Source of the DNA: Diphasiastrum complanatum
Taxonomy: Eukaryota; Streptophyta; Lycopodiopsida; Lycopodiales; Lycopodiaceae
Assembly: GCA_029204225.1 (NCBI GenBank)
Contig: CM055106.1
Span: 49,360,908-49,424,907, forward strand
Reading direction: 5' to 3'
Length of the DNA stretch: 64,000 bases
Position numbers and translations under genes: made by a program. Shown one piece after another: positions 33,250 through 44,600 of this stretch (position 1 is its first letter; the number at the start of each line of letters is the position of its first letter). Under the pieces are notes generated by a model. It did not search any database. It was not told the DNA's origin and worked only from the letters and a program-made list of their open reading frames with translations.

Positions 33250-34260
33250 GTGCTGTATTTTTTAAGTATATGTTCTAAGTACCTACTTCCTTCAATTGAA
33301 GATTTAAATGGAGTCTTGGTTGCCGAGGATTGTAGGAAACACATTTTGCTTCATAGGTTTGGCAACATGAAAATTCATTATGCTAGAGAAAAGGCTATGT
33401 TCATCAAACACAAGGACAAATACAAGGGAAAGAAGACCAAAAAGGAGCAGCCCTAGGAAGATGGAGATCTAGCTTCCACTTCATCGTCATGCAAGAGCAA
33501 GAGCGAGAAAGACAATAACTAGTTATTGTGAATTTATTGTGGCAAGAAAGGCTACTTTGCATTCGAGTGTTATAAGAAGAAGCATGCACAATCCAACCAA
33601 GAAAATGTTGTTGTCAAAGGTTGAGGTACATGATGAACCTTTAATGATGTCTTCATTCTCATCATCAAGTTTTAGAGGAGAAAATTCATGGTCGAAATAT
33701 CAACTCCCTATGCATTAATTGTGGGGGAGAATTCATGGCAAACGAAATGTCTGACTATTTTATTTCTTGTGGCATACGTCACTAATTCACCACCAACTAA
33801 ACTCCACAACAGAAAGAAGTAGTTGAAAGAAAAACTCATACATTATTGGATGAAGCAAAAGCGATGCTTTTACACAGTCATCTATCCAAAAAAAAATTGG
33901 GTTGAAGCTATCTCTATTGCTTGTTATCTACATAACATTCAAGTACTAATGCTATCAACTCCAAGACTCCTTTCAAAGCTTATTATGGGTACAAGCCAAG
34001 CTTGAAGCATCTTCAAGTTTTTGGATGTCTATGCTATATACAAATCTCTTTTGATCTAAGAAATATACTTGATCATGTTAGTTGCAAGAATATTTTTACT
34101 GGCCACTCTACATTTCATAAAGCCTACAGAGTCTATGACATAGCTTCAGGACAAGTCTCGGTCAGTCAAGATGTAGTCTTCTTAAAAGACAAATTCTATG
34201 ATTTCAAGCAAAAAGCAGCCAATACAAGAGTCTGTTCCAACTGTGAAGAATAAAAAGCCA
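33250..34260 (+). pseudogene. Decayed copia fragment: gag end joined to integrase end
   Basis: Gag: LLPSIEDLNGVLVAEDCRKH and KYKGKKTKKEQ, then a mutated knuckle YCGKKGYFAFEC in which the first Cys codon has become TGA and the His has become Tyr. After an internal deletion the integrase tail appears: AKAMLLHSHLSKKNWVEAIS, then HLQVFGCLCYIQISFDLRN, KNIFTGHSTFHKAYRVYD and VSVSQDVVFL (33820-34250). Protease, the integrase core, reverse transcriptase and RNase H are absent. Confidence 0.7.
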
Positions 34261-34438
34261 TCCAACACACCATTGAGGATGATGAATCAAGATTGAGGTT
34301 GTCATAATGTCAAAATTAGATCTCATACTATTTTGCTTGTTTTGTGTTTCTCTCTCTAACCCGAGTTTGGAGTATATTTCATACATTTAATGCTTGTGTA
34401 CTTTCCCCACACGTGTGAATATTCTGGATGTTTCACAT

Positions 34439-34451
34439 GGTATCAGAGCCA
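34439..34451 (+). promoter_or_regulatory. Primer binding site (tRNA-Met) of the copia fragment
   Basis: TGGTATCAGAGCC, a perfect match, after TTTCACA. Confidence 0.88.
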
Positions 34452-35179
34452 TACCAAGCTTTGATTGCTATTCAAGCTAGCAAGTTGTTTACCACTTTTC
34501 TACTGTCTAGTATTGAATAGTTTTTGGATCAAAGAGATTAGAATTGATATTTTCAAATCTAAATACAAGTTGTACGGAATTCTAAGAGTTCACAAGTGTG
34601 AAAATCAGAGTACTTCATTTCATTCTATCTCATTGATGTTAGATCCAAAGTAGTGACATTATAGCTCGTTAGAAAGCTAGAAGAGTCTACTTTTCGTAGC
34701 AATCAGTTTCAAATCAATTTGATGAGCCTAGTAGGAGTTATAAGCTCTTAAAGAATGGTAGGTAGTGACCCAAAATCCGAGTGGATACTTTTTGGTTTGA
34801 TCAATTTGATTGCTAATTCATCATTCCCTTTTTGGTTGTCAATCATAGATAAAATTGAATAAGACAACTTTGTGTAGTCATAGTCACATCATTTTACACA
34901 AGACGGTTGTGTTTGAGTTGCATGTGAGATCCTAGAGTGTTTTTCATTCTTTTGAAACTCGTGGAAAAATTTGACATCAAACTTGTTAGTGCTTCATCTA
35001 TAGATAGAAGATAGATTCAAATGCAAGTTGATTGATTCTCTATTGTGAGCTAGATCTCACATGTTTTCTTGCAAGTATTCAATAGGTTGGATCAACGTAC
35101 CAAGTTAGATCCTAGGTTGAAATAGAAGCAACACATTCAATTCCATTTTCCTCTTTAATTACAAGGAGTCCTCACATTC

Positions 35180-36252
35180 ATGGCATTTGTAGGAGGTTAT
35201 CTCTTAGAAGCTAGTGAGAGACTGTCTACCTCTAACTATTCAGTTTGGAAAGTTAAAATAGAATCTTTATTGGTTCTTCAAGATGTAATGGACATAGTGT
35301 TAGGAATTGAAGTAGAACTTGAAGCTCTTAATGAGGCTCAAAAGTTTAAGAAGAGATCAAAGAATACTCTTCATATTATAAAAATGAATGTATTTAATGT
35401 GATACTAAGAGAGATTAGTTCTTGCAACTTGGCCAAAGAGGCTTGGGAAATCCTTAAGACTATCTATGAAGCAAAGAACACATAAAGACTTCTTACACTT
35501 AGAAATCAAATATTCCTAAGTTATCAGAGAGTTGATGAGAATGCTTCAAGTTATGTCATGAGAGTTAAAGATCTTCACAAAGAGTTAGCATGCATAGGTG
35601 ATACTCTAAAGAACAATGAACTTGTTCAAGTATTCCTTAATGGATTAAGAGATGAGTACAAAAACATTGTGAAAACTTATGCTATCAGGAAGGAGCTACC
35701 ATCTTTGGAGACTCTTAAAGGAGTTCTAATTGCTGAAGAGTGCAAGCAAGAGAACAAGATGCTGAGGATCAACAAACTCTCAAGGAAGGATGGAGGAGAT
35801 GGCAAAGCTCTCTTTGCCAAGGACAAGTCAAGAGGAAGGAGGAAGAACCAATATTCTCAAGCCTTCACCAAGGACAAATCAAAGGACAAAGACTATGGAG
35901 GAGTAGAAGATGATTCAACTCATTCTTCTATATTCAAGAAGAAGACTCAAGAAGAAGAATCATAGAAGATTCACATGCAAGTGAAGGAGAAAGATCTCTC
36001 ATGATGTCTAATTTTTCCTCTACTTCTTTTAATGATGTATCTTGGTATATTGATAGTGGTGCATCATCACGCATGAGTAGCACCAAGAGTTCTTATATTT
36101 CTATTGAATCTTGTCAAGAACTTAAAGAATCAATATACATTGTTGTTGATGATACATGTTATATTGAAGGAGTTGGATGTATATTCTTGAATCTTGCATT
36201 TTCAATGAGTTTTATACTTTCCAATGTACTATTGCTTTCCCAATCTTATTGA
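35180..36252 (+). pseudogene. Copia gag and protease remnant
   Basis: ATG 35180: MAFVGGYLLEASERLSTSNY, then SVWKVKIESLLVLQDVMDIV, a TAA at 35483-35485 after IYEAKNT, then in frame RLLTLRNQIFLSYQR, ACIGDTLKNNELVQVFLNGL, LKGVLIAEECKQENKMLRIN, and a Lys-rich tail without a recognisable zinc knuckle (lost, ends TAG 35963-35965). A further frame at 36001-36252 holds the protease box WYIDSGASSRMSS, where the usual His after DSGAS is Arg. It aligns in order with Cop4 gag. Confidence 0.85.
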
Positions 36253-36850
36253 TGGTTTCACAAGTAACCAATGGCTATGTCTTGTTTCTTCAAGTTTTAT
36301 GGTGCATGTGTATTTTCCATTATGCAAAACTTTGTGAAGTTATGGACCTATTGGAAGGAATGCACTATATGGAGTCTTGTTCAACCATATGCCTAAGGTT
36401 GTGTACCTTAGTGTTCTTGATGGTTATTGCTTTGCATGTGTTTTTTGGAAGCAAGGAAGGATGGTGATCCAAGTTTATGGATCATGGTAGGATGCTTATC
36501 CACCAAGGAGGTCTATAAGGCCATTATATTCTCTATCTTGAAGGTGTTTGAGTATGGAGATTTGATTGTTTATAAAGGTCTATATTCAACCTTGGAAGGC
36601 GCTGAGAGCATAGTATCTCAAGATGCATCACAAGTTTTTCTATGGATAATGGTCAACTTATGATAGGGTCGAGGTTTGAGGAGTATCCTCAACATGAGAA
36701 TCCAAGGGGATCTTCATTGTACAAGGCCGAGTCCTTGTGGCTCTTTATTCATGAAAAAGAAAGGATAAGATTAGGTGGTATTCATTCCATAATACTCACC
36801 TATGTTTCTGTTTCTTCATTTGATGTGTTATCTTGCTAAGGTGAGATTTT
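36253..36850 (+). pseudogene. Scrambled copia pol remnant
   Basis: Short pieces in several frames match Cop4 residues of about 690-800: RKDGDPSLWIMVGCLSTKEV against RKKEDPSACKGIMVGYSSTK, and MIGSRFEEYPQ against VMGSRFEEDSP. Much of the integrase is therefore deleted and what remains is frame-shifted. Confidence 0.55.
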
Positions 36851-37466
36851 GTCATCTCAAAGATTAAGTAAGACTATTCTAGTTTTGAATGAAGCCATTA
36901 GTTTGGAATTAGTTCTGGTCATTGGTGACTTAATTATGTTTCCAAGTAATCAAGAAAGCAAGATATTGTATCATCATTTGTGTGCTCTTAAATTGAGTAA
37001 GAGCAAGAATAAGAACAAGCTCAAACATATTGAAAAATATGTTTGTTCATGTGATGAGGCATGTTGTAAACTTCTTTTGAGGTCAAGTGAAGCATCCAAT
37101 GAGGACACTTACACCCTTAAGAAAGTATTTAGCCTCAATAAGATCAAGTTAGAGTTTGGTTTCAAGATTAGATCCTTTTTAGATAGAGTTCATAGTGTTT
37201 GGACTAGTAAAGCTAGTGTGCTTCATCTTGATTATTGCTCTTGTTTTGATCTTGATCTCTATGATTTTTGTGATCATAATGAGGCTTGGAAGCCTCGGAT
37301 TTCTACTTTTTTCTTGCAGCCATCTTCATGCAAAAAGATTTCTCAAATCCAAGATCAATATCAAGCATGGAGGAGGCATATCAAAATAGTAATAGATTGG
37401 TGGAATATTTTTCAAAGGTGTTTGGAAGAGATTTCTATCAAAGAGATCTTATTATGGTTCTGGTAA
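36849..37466 (+). other. 205-codon open frame of unknown origin
   Basis: MSSQRLSKTILVLNEAISLE ... LHLDYCSCFDLDLYDFCDHN ... CKKISQIQDQYQAWRRHIKI. Cys- and aromatic-rich, with no known domain. It lies where copia reverse transcriptase would be expected, but I see no reverse transcriptase motif in any frame. Could be chance. Confidence 0.25.
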
Positions 37467-37636
37467 GGGTGCTGCTATGATGGATTCTTTGGATGATCTT
37501 CAGTTCAAATTCAAAGCAAATAATCCACACAAAAAGTATCTTCATCAACATTGGACCAACCTTGGAGTATTTCAAGATCAAATGTTCAAGTCAATTTAAC
37601 AGCTTTTTAGAAGTGTCAAGAATAAAAAGCCTACAT

Positions 37637-38253
37637 TGTCAGAAATTGTGAACTCCTGCAACTTTGTCACAAACATACCCCGAAGGTTGAAGGAAAAGTA
37701 TTTTAGATTTGACCCTAACAAACACAAAACAAAAGACACGAAACGAAGATGAAGGAAAACAATTCACGCTGCCAACTGGCAGCTCGCCGAGCGTGGTATA
37801 TTGTGCTTCACGCTCAACTGAAAGAGTTAGCGATAATAGAGAATAACTAACTAGTTGATTAGCGTTGACTTGTCTTGTAATTCTCTGATTAGCTATCTTG
37901 TAAACTCTACACAGTGGAGATAAATACACTTTTTAATCAACACGAAACTAGAAGATAGAGAGATGAAAAATAGCGAGAATAGTTGTGCATGAAAGTCTGC
38001 CAACGAGCAAAACACAGCGATTGAGCTGAGTGTCAGGCCGCCAACGAGCGAGACACTGATCAACTCACTCGAATACTCAGAAACCGATAATACGAATTGC
38101 TCTCTTTTCCATCTCATCATTCTTGTCGTTTTGATTGCTCGAATCTTTTATGTTTTGTGATCTGTAGTCATTTGTTTAGGATCCTGAAGAACTTCCACAA
38201 AAGAAAAACAAAACGAACATGAACAGAACAGGATTCGCGACAGATTCGCGACA
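37637..38253 (+). repeat. Cop3 5' LTR
   Basis: 617 bp from TGTCAGAAATTGTGAAC to ATTCGCGACA. Hairpin CTCTACACAGTGGAG at 37905-37919 (one stem C changed to T, still pairing as T-G) followed by ATAAATA. Confidence 0.9.
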
Positions 38254-38266
38254 TGGTATCATAGCA
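38254..38266 (+). promoter_or_regulatory. Cop3 primer binding site (tRNA-Met)
   Basis: TGGTATCATAGCA; one mismatch (T for G) in the core of the canonical site. Confidence 0.85.
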
Positions 38267-38318
38267 TTGAGGTTATCACTACATGATATCCAAGCTGTGA
38301 TTCTCTAGGCAACACAAT

Positions 38319-39340
38319 ATGGATACAACGATCCAGACGAGGATAGCAATCAGTCTTGATGGCGAAAACTATAGAGTATGGAAATTCAAAATCAAAACAC
38401 TTTTGAAGGGTGAAGGCATCTGGTCAGTGACCAAACTCACAAAGGTACAGCCTCCAGAGGGAGACTCGAGGAGAGCTGAGTGGATCAGAAAAGATGAACG
38501 TGCAATGGCGATCATCGTTTTGTCCATCAATGAAGAAATACTCATACCAATTGAAGACTGTGAGAGCAGCCATGAAGCATGGGAAAGACTAAAGCAGATG
38601 TACGAAGTGAGGACTGCCGCTTCAATGATGCATCTTCACAATCAGCTGCAATCCATATGATGGGATGGCAACTAGTTGGATCAGCATGTTGAGAAGATCA
38701 AAATGATCTTCGCTCAACTCGTTGCATCTAGACAGGAACACCAGGTCCCAGCACCACAACAACTGATGTACTTCATGAAATCCCTACCTGCGTCATATCA
38801 ACCGTTGAGAATGCTCATACTAAGCCTACCAGATATGACATTCGAGAGAGCAATCAGTCTTGTCGCTGATGAGAGACCGATGAGGGACAAAGGAGAAGGA
38901 AGTAGTGATCAAGAGAAAGCTCTTTTCACGAAGGGAAGGAAAAAGAACAAGAACAAGTCTAGATTCGATAGGATGAACACAAAGTCTTCGAGCAGAGGCA
39001 ACGACAACCAACAATCTTCTTCTTGTGATCACTATCACAAACCAGGTACATAGCCAATAGATGCTGGTTCAATCCAACAATACCTTGCATGCACTGCAAG
39101 AAGAAGGGGCACTCTGCATACGATTGCAGATTCAATTCGAAAAGAAAAAACAAAGCTGACAAAGTGAATGTTGCAGAGTCGTCCAAGGAGGCAGACAAAG
39201 GTGATAAAGCTTTCACGATATTCGATGAAGCTTCAACAAGCTACACTGAATAAGACTACGATGTAGTCATTGATTCAGAAGCAACCTCACACATCACCTG
39301 CAACAAAACAATCTTGATCGGCTTCAGAGAACTTGAGAAC
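38319..39340 (+). pseudogene. Cop3 gag and protease
   Basis: ATG 38319: MDTTIQTRIAISLDGENYRV, WKFKIKTLLKGEGIWSVTKL. TGA at 38658-38660, then LDQHVEKIKMIFAQL and LRMLILSLPDMTFERAISLV. The first knuckle begins CDHYHKPG, with Y as in Cop2, and is cut by a shift near 39045; the second, CMHCKKKGHSAYDC, is intact. The protease box reads DSEATSH, with E for the invariant G next to the catalytic Asp, and a TAA precedes it. Confidence 0.9.
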
Positions 39341-40959
39341 AACAAAGCAGTAATTCTAGGCGATGGGAGCCGACACGATGTCTACAGTTGCAAACACTAT
39401 AAGGACAAGCAGAGCTGCCAGGAGCACTCTATGTACCTTCACTGAGAAGATACCTGCTATCAGTCTCCAAGATGGCAGATCTTGGAATTCGAGTTCTATT
39501 CGATGGCGATATATGCCGGATGATCGAGAAAACAACAAACAAGTTGTTGATAGTTGGATGCAGAGAAGGTAATCTCTACCAAGCCAAGATAATCAGCAAT
39601 TTTGATAGCATACTAAATGCATCAGAAAACGAAGATCAACTCTGGCACATAAGAATGTATCATATGAACATGAGGAGCCTCTATGACATGAGCAAGAAAG
39701 ACATAGTCACAGGTCTGAAAATATCCAGACCCGATACCAAGTTCTGCAAAGCCTATCAGAAAGGCAAACAACATCAGAATCCATTCTTACATGAGGGAAG
39801 AAGAGCTAAAGAAGTTCTTGAGCTCGTCCACTCATATGTCGGTGGACCGCCAATGAAAGTCAATTCACTCTCAAGATCGAGGTATTTCCTGACGTTCATT
39901 GATGACTATAGCTGGATGACAATGATCTATTATCTAAAGAAAAATCTGAAGTGTTTGAATCTTTCAAGAAGTTCGTGGCATTTGCAGAAAGACACACCTC
40001 AAAGAAGATTCAGATCATCAGGTCTAATAATGGAGGTGAGTACAAGAGCATAGAATTTTCTAGATTCTGCCAAGAACAAGGAATAGAGCATCAATTCACT
40101 CCTACGCACATGCCCGAATATAATGGTGTCGCAGAAAGAAGAAACAGGATGCTAGTCAAAAGAGCCAGATGCATGATGGCACAAGCTCGATTGCCAAGCC
40201 AATTTTGGGCTGAGGCAATAGCTGCAGCAGTACACCTGTAGAACAGATCAACAACGACAGCCCTGGAAAACAAGACACCGTACGAAATGTGGACAGGTAG
40301 AAAGCCTGATCTATCATATGTGTGTGTATTCAGATGTGCAACATACAAACACATACCAAAGGAACAAAGAAGCAAGCTTGATGAAAAATCAGAACAAACA
40401 ATCATGGTCGGATACTCAAACGGATCACAAGTTTACAGACTCTACAATCCAACCACGAAAAAAGTCGTGTCGAGTAGAGATGTGAAGTTCGATGAGTCCA
40501 CATTTCCTAGATTGAAGGACAAAAAAGGCCATGAGATCTTCACACTGTTGTCGATTCAAGAGGGAGATCGAGGACAAACATCAAATCAAAATGTTGAGCC
40601 CTAGACTCTAGAGCAGCAGGAAGCCGAAGGTCAATCCAACGAAGAAGAAACATTCGAGCAGCGACGAATCAAACCCAGAAGGTCGACAAGACAAAGAAGA
40701 CCTCCAGAACGATACATTGACAATCTTCAGTGGAGCGAAGACACAAAATTTGAGTACTGCAGCTTCACTAAAGAGCCAACTACATATCTAGAAACTGTCC
40801 AGAGTCTAGAAGGAGAATTCTGGAAGTAGGCAATGTCAAAGAAAATCGAATCAATGAGGCAAAACGATGCATGAACACTAGAACCACTACCCGAAAATAA
40901 AAAGATCGTCGACTGCAAGTGGTTATACAAAAGGAAAATCAAATCAGATGGCACTGTCG
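39341..40959 (+). pseudogene. Cop3 integrase and start of reverse transcriptase
   Basis: GAG-pre-integrase: NEDQLWHIRMYHMNMRSLYD, with the second zinc-binding His kept. Core: YFLTFIDDYSWMTMIYYLK, then, after a shift near 39950, IIRSNNGGEYKSIEFSRF, where the catalytic Asp is Asn (RSNN for RSDN), and YNGVAERRNRMLVKRA. Stop near 40240, then TIMVGYSNGSQVYRLYNPTT and SSRDVKFDESTFP. The reverse transcriptase start (PENKKIVDCKWLYKRKIKSD) has stops near 40829 and 40874 and is cut at 40959 by Cop4. Confidence 0.88.
40955..40959 (+). repeat. Cop4 target duplication, left copy (TGTCG)
   Basis: TGTCG here and at 47115-47119, identical, directly outside the LTR ends. Confidence 0.93.
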
Positions 40960-41613
40960 TGTTGATTTTCACACGTGTGGACTGTCCACTACATGTACTT
41001 GTGATCTCCTAAGGTGTGTAGATGCACCAAGATCAAGACTAGATTGAGATTCAAGATCAATCTTAAATCCTATGGCAAAAACACACTACTACATGCATTC
41101 AATCACTTCCAACTCTCACTCACATGTGTGGGAAGTATTTAAAAAATAATCTAAGTAAAAACAAGCTTCTCTCCTTGGGTAGAGAGAGAAAATGCATCAA
41201 GAGCTCTCGGGTAGAGAGAGAAAGCTAGAAATCCACAAACTCACAAAATCCATGAAATCACCAAATCAATTGATTTCAAAATGAGGAGTACAATGATACT
41301 AGTAGGTCCACGAGCTACCACTATGCTTAACTATGATTGGACCACATTTTGTCACCTCTTGATCCTATTGGATCATTGATCTATGCACCTCTTAATTCTA
41401 CATCAAACAAAAACTTTACACTTGTCTACACTCTAATTAGCAAGTGTTTAGCCTCTTACTCTATTTTGGCTCAATAGTGGCATTACAAGTGGAAATGCAT
41501 AATTTGCCATCTATGCCAAATTTATTCCTATCAACATCCTACACCTAGATGCTTGATGTAAAAAACATAAGACCCCTATATCTAACATAGATAATCTTTT
41601 TCAATTCTTCACA
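40960..41613 (-). repeat. Cop4 3' LTR (left copy)
   Basis: 654 bp; in element orientation starts TGTGAAGAATTG and ends GAAAATCAACA. It lacks 83 bp found in the other copy (46819-46902), between short AATTC-type repeats. Confidence 0.95.
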
Positions 41614-41628
41614 CTCCTCCTAAAAAAT
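41614..41628 (-). promoter_or_regulatory. Cop4 polypurine tract
   Basis: Minus strand AATTTTTTAGGAGGAG followed by the 3' LTR; the AGGAGGAG core matches the Cop1 tract. Confidence 0.8.
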
Positions 41629-41631
41629 TAT

Positions 41632-44600
41632 CTATGAAGATTTGAGCATTGATCTTGATATAACTCCAAGATTAGATCTATGCTTGATGAAAGCACTTTT
41701 GCTCAAAGGCTTGGTGAGTAGATCGGCAATACAAGAGGACAAGTTGACATGCTCCAAATAGATTTCTCCTCCAATAAGCTTTTCTCTCACAAAATGGTGT
41801 GCCACTTCTATGTGCTTGCTTCTTGCATGAAATATGGGATTATTGGCAAGAGCTTGGGCCGAGATGTTATCACACTTGATCATTGGTAGATCATCCTCCT
41901 TGATGCACTTTAGTTCCATTAATAACCTCTTGATCCAAAGCACTTCTTTGGTAGTTGTAGTGAGTGCTTTGTACTCGGCCTCACATGAAGAGAGATATAT
42001 AGTATCTTGCTTTTTGGAAAGCCAAGATATTAGATTGCCTCCAAGAAAGATAGTGTATGCACTAATAGACTTTCGATCCATTTTTTCACTTGCAAAGTCC
42101 GAATCCGAGTAGCCAATAATGGATAGATCTTCACTTTTATAGAGTAGACCATAATCACAAGATGAAGATACATATCTTAAAATCCTCTTGGCCATCTTCC
42201 AATGATGGATCTTAGGTTCTTGCATAAATTGACTCAATTTGTGCACACAAAAACTAAGATCGGGCCTAGTAATGGTAAGCCAAATCAAGGAGCCTACAAG
42301 ACTTCTAAAAAGTGTGATGTCCGCAAAGGATCTTTCATCACCTTTATTAGGATCTTTTACAATTTGCTCCATTGGAGTATCTATGCTCTTAGAATTTTCC
42401 ATATGTAATTTTTCCAACATAGAGTGAGCATATCTAGATTGGCATATAAAGACATGATTTTCATAAAAATCAATTTCTAGGCCTAGGATGTAATGTATCT
42501 CTCCTAGATCTTGCATTTTAAACTCACATCCAAGTGCTAGCTTGGTTTCATCAACTAGCTTGATACAACTTCCACAAAGAATAATGTCATCAACATAAAT
42601 TAGAAGAATGACAATATTGCTATCAACAAACTTTAGATACATGGAAGGATCATAGTCACTAAGAGTAAATCCTAGTGAGATAAGGAAAGAGTTAAGTCTT
42701 GAATACCATGATCTTGGTGCTTGCTTGAGTCCATAAAGACTTTTGAAGAGCAAGCACACTTTGGACTCATCCTTGATGAATGCTTGAGGTTGTTCCATAT
42801 AGATCTCCTCCTCAAGATAACCATTTAGAAAAGCATTGGATACATCTAATTGGAACACCTTCCACTTGAAAAAACAAGTAAGAGAAATAAGAATTCTTAT
42901 TGTCACCATCTTTGCAACGGGTGCAAAGGTCTCCTCATAATCAAGACCATGGATTTGAGCAAATCCTTTGGCACATAATCTTGCTTTATGCTTGTTGATG
43001 GTGCCATCATGATTGAACTTGATCCGAAATACCCACTTGCAACCAATCACATGCTTGTTGGAAGGAGGATCCACAAGCTCCCAAGTATTGTTGGTGATCA
43101 ATGCATCATACTCTTGCTTCATGGCATCATACCACTCCTTGGTATTGAGTGCCTCTTGTACATTCTTTGGCTCTTCATGAGAGACATAAAAAACATAATT
43201 AGTGGAATCAAGATCCACTTGTTTGCCTTTGTCAACATATGAGAGCCTCTTAGGCTCGGATCTATCTCTCATGGATCTTCTTGGTGAAAAAATCCGAGGA
43301 GAGTCTTCTTCAAATCTCGACCCCATCACATCATGATTGTCTTCAAAATCAATAATTGATGATGCATCCATAGATTTCTTGATCTCGGCCTCTTCAAATG
43401 ATGAGTGTTGATCTTCATGAAAGACAGCATCTCTACTTTCAATAACTTGAGAAGTAAAGAGTATAAAGACTCTATAGGCCTTCTTGGTGGATGAGTATCC
43501 AACCATGATCCCTTTGCATGCACTAGGATCTTCCTTCTTCCTTGTTTCCAAGGGAATATGGACAAAGCATAAGCATTCAAAAACTCTAAGGTGATCAACC
43601 TTAGGCTTCTTCAAAAATAAGATTTCATATGGTGACTTTCCTCCAAGAGCTATATGTGGGAGCCTATTGCAAAGATAATTTGCACAATTAATGGCTTCTC
43701 CCCAAAAATCTTTGGGCAAAGATGCCTCAATTCTCATAGATTTTGCACATTCACATAGAGATCTATTCTTTCTCTCGGCCACTCCATTTTGAGATGGAGA
43801 GTAGGCACAAGAAAACTCTCTTTTAATGCCTTCAAGCTCACAAAAGTCTTGAAATTTATTGGAGATATATTCACCACCTCCATCACTTCTAAGAGCTTTA
43901 ATCTTGAATGAGAATTGCTTCTCTACATAAGCTTTGAAAATAAGAAAATGATCAAACACCATAGATTTTAAAGCAAGAAGATATATCCAAGTGAATCTTG
44001 TGTAATCATCAATGAAAGTAACAAAACAAGTGGCTCCTCCCTTGCTTGTAGTTGATGAGAAATGCACATCCGAGTGGATTAACTCCAAAGGATGCTTGCT
44101 TTTGATAGAAGATCTTGTAAATGGCTTTTTGTGAGATTTAGCAATAGCACAAGCCTCACAAGGCTTGATCTTCTTGGAGAATGACTTTGGCAAGCCAATA
44201 GCTTTGGATTCTTTGATCATAGAGAGCATGGATTTGTAGTTGGGATGTCCCAACCTCCTATGCCATAATTCCTCCATAGAGAGCTTGTTTACAAGAGCAA
44301 CATTACAAGCATTCACATACTCATTTGGATCTAGTTTATAGATGCCACCAAATCTAGATCCTAATGCAAGTATCTCATCATTCTTCTTGATAGTGCAAGT
44401 ATCAACATTGAATTTTACATCAAGGCCATTATCAAGCAATTGGCCAACACTAATAAGATTCTTGGTAAGCTTAGGTACATAAAGAACTCTAGAGAGAGTA
44501 AGAACTTTAGAGGATGCAAGCTTCAAGGGAATGTTCCCTATGCCTTCAATAGGACATTCAAAATCATTTGCAGTGTATATTGATTTCTTCACTCCATCAT

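Larger units (their letters stand above)
34305..37636 (+). mobile_element. Decayed copia fragment related to Cop4
   Basis: The right end of a 5' LTR (about 34305-34438, ending CACGTGTGAATATTC...TTTCACA), a perfect primer site, a long leader, gag, protease and scrambled pol. Gag and leader resemble Cop4, whose LTR also has CACGTGTGAA near the same end. There is no reverse transcriptase, RNase H or 3' LTR; the sequence is cut by Cop3 at 37637. Confidence 0.65.

Noticed and set aside
36849-37466. 205-codon open frame as a new gene
   Set aside because: No domain, no splice or promoter context, and it lies within a shredded copia element; kept only as an unknown open frame.
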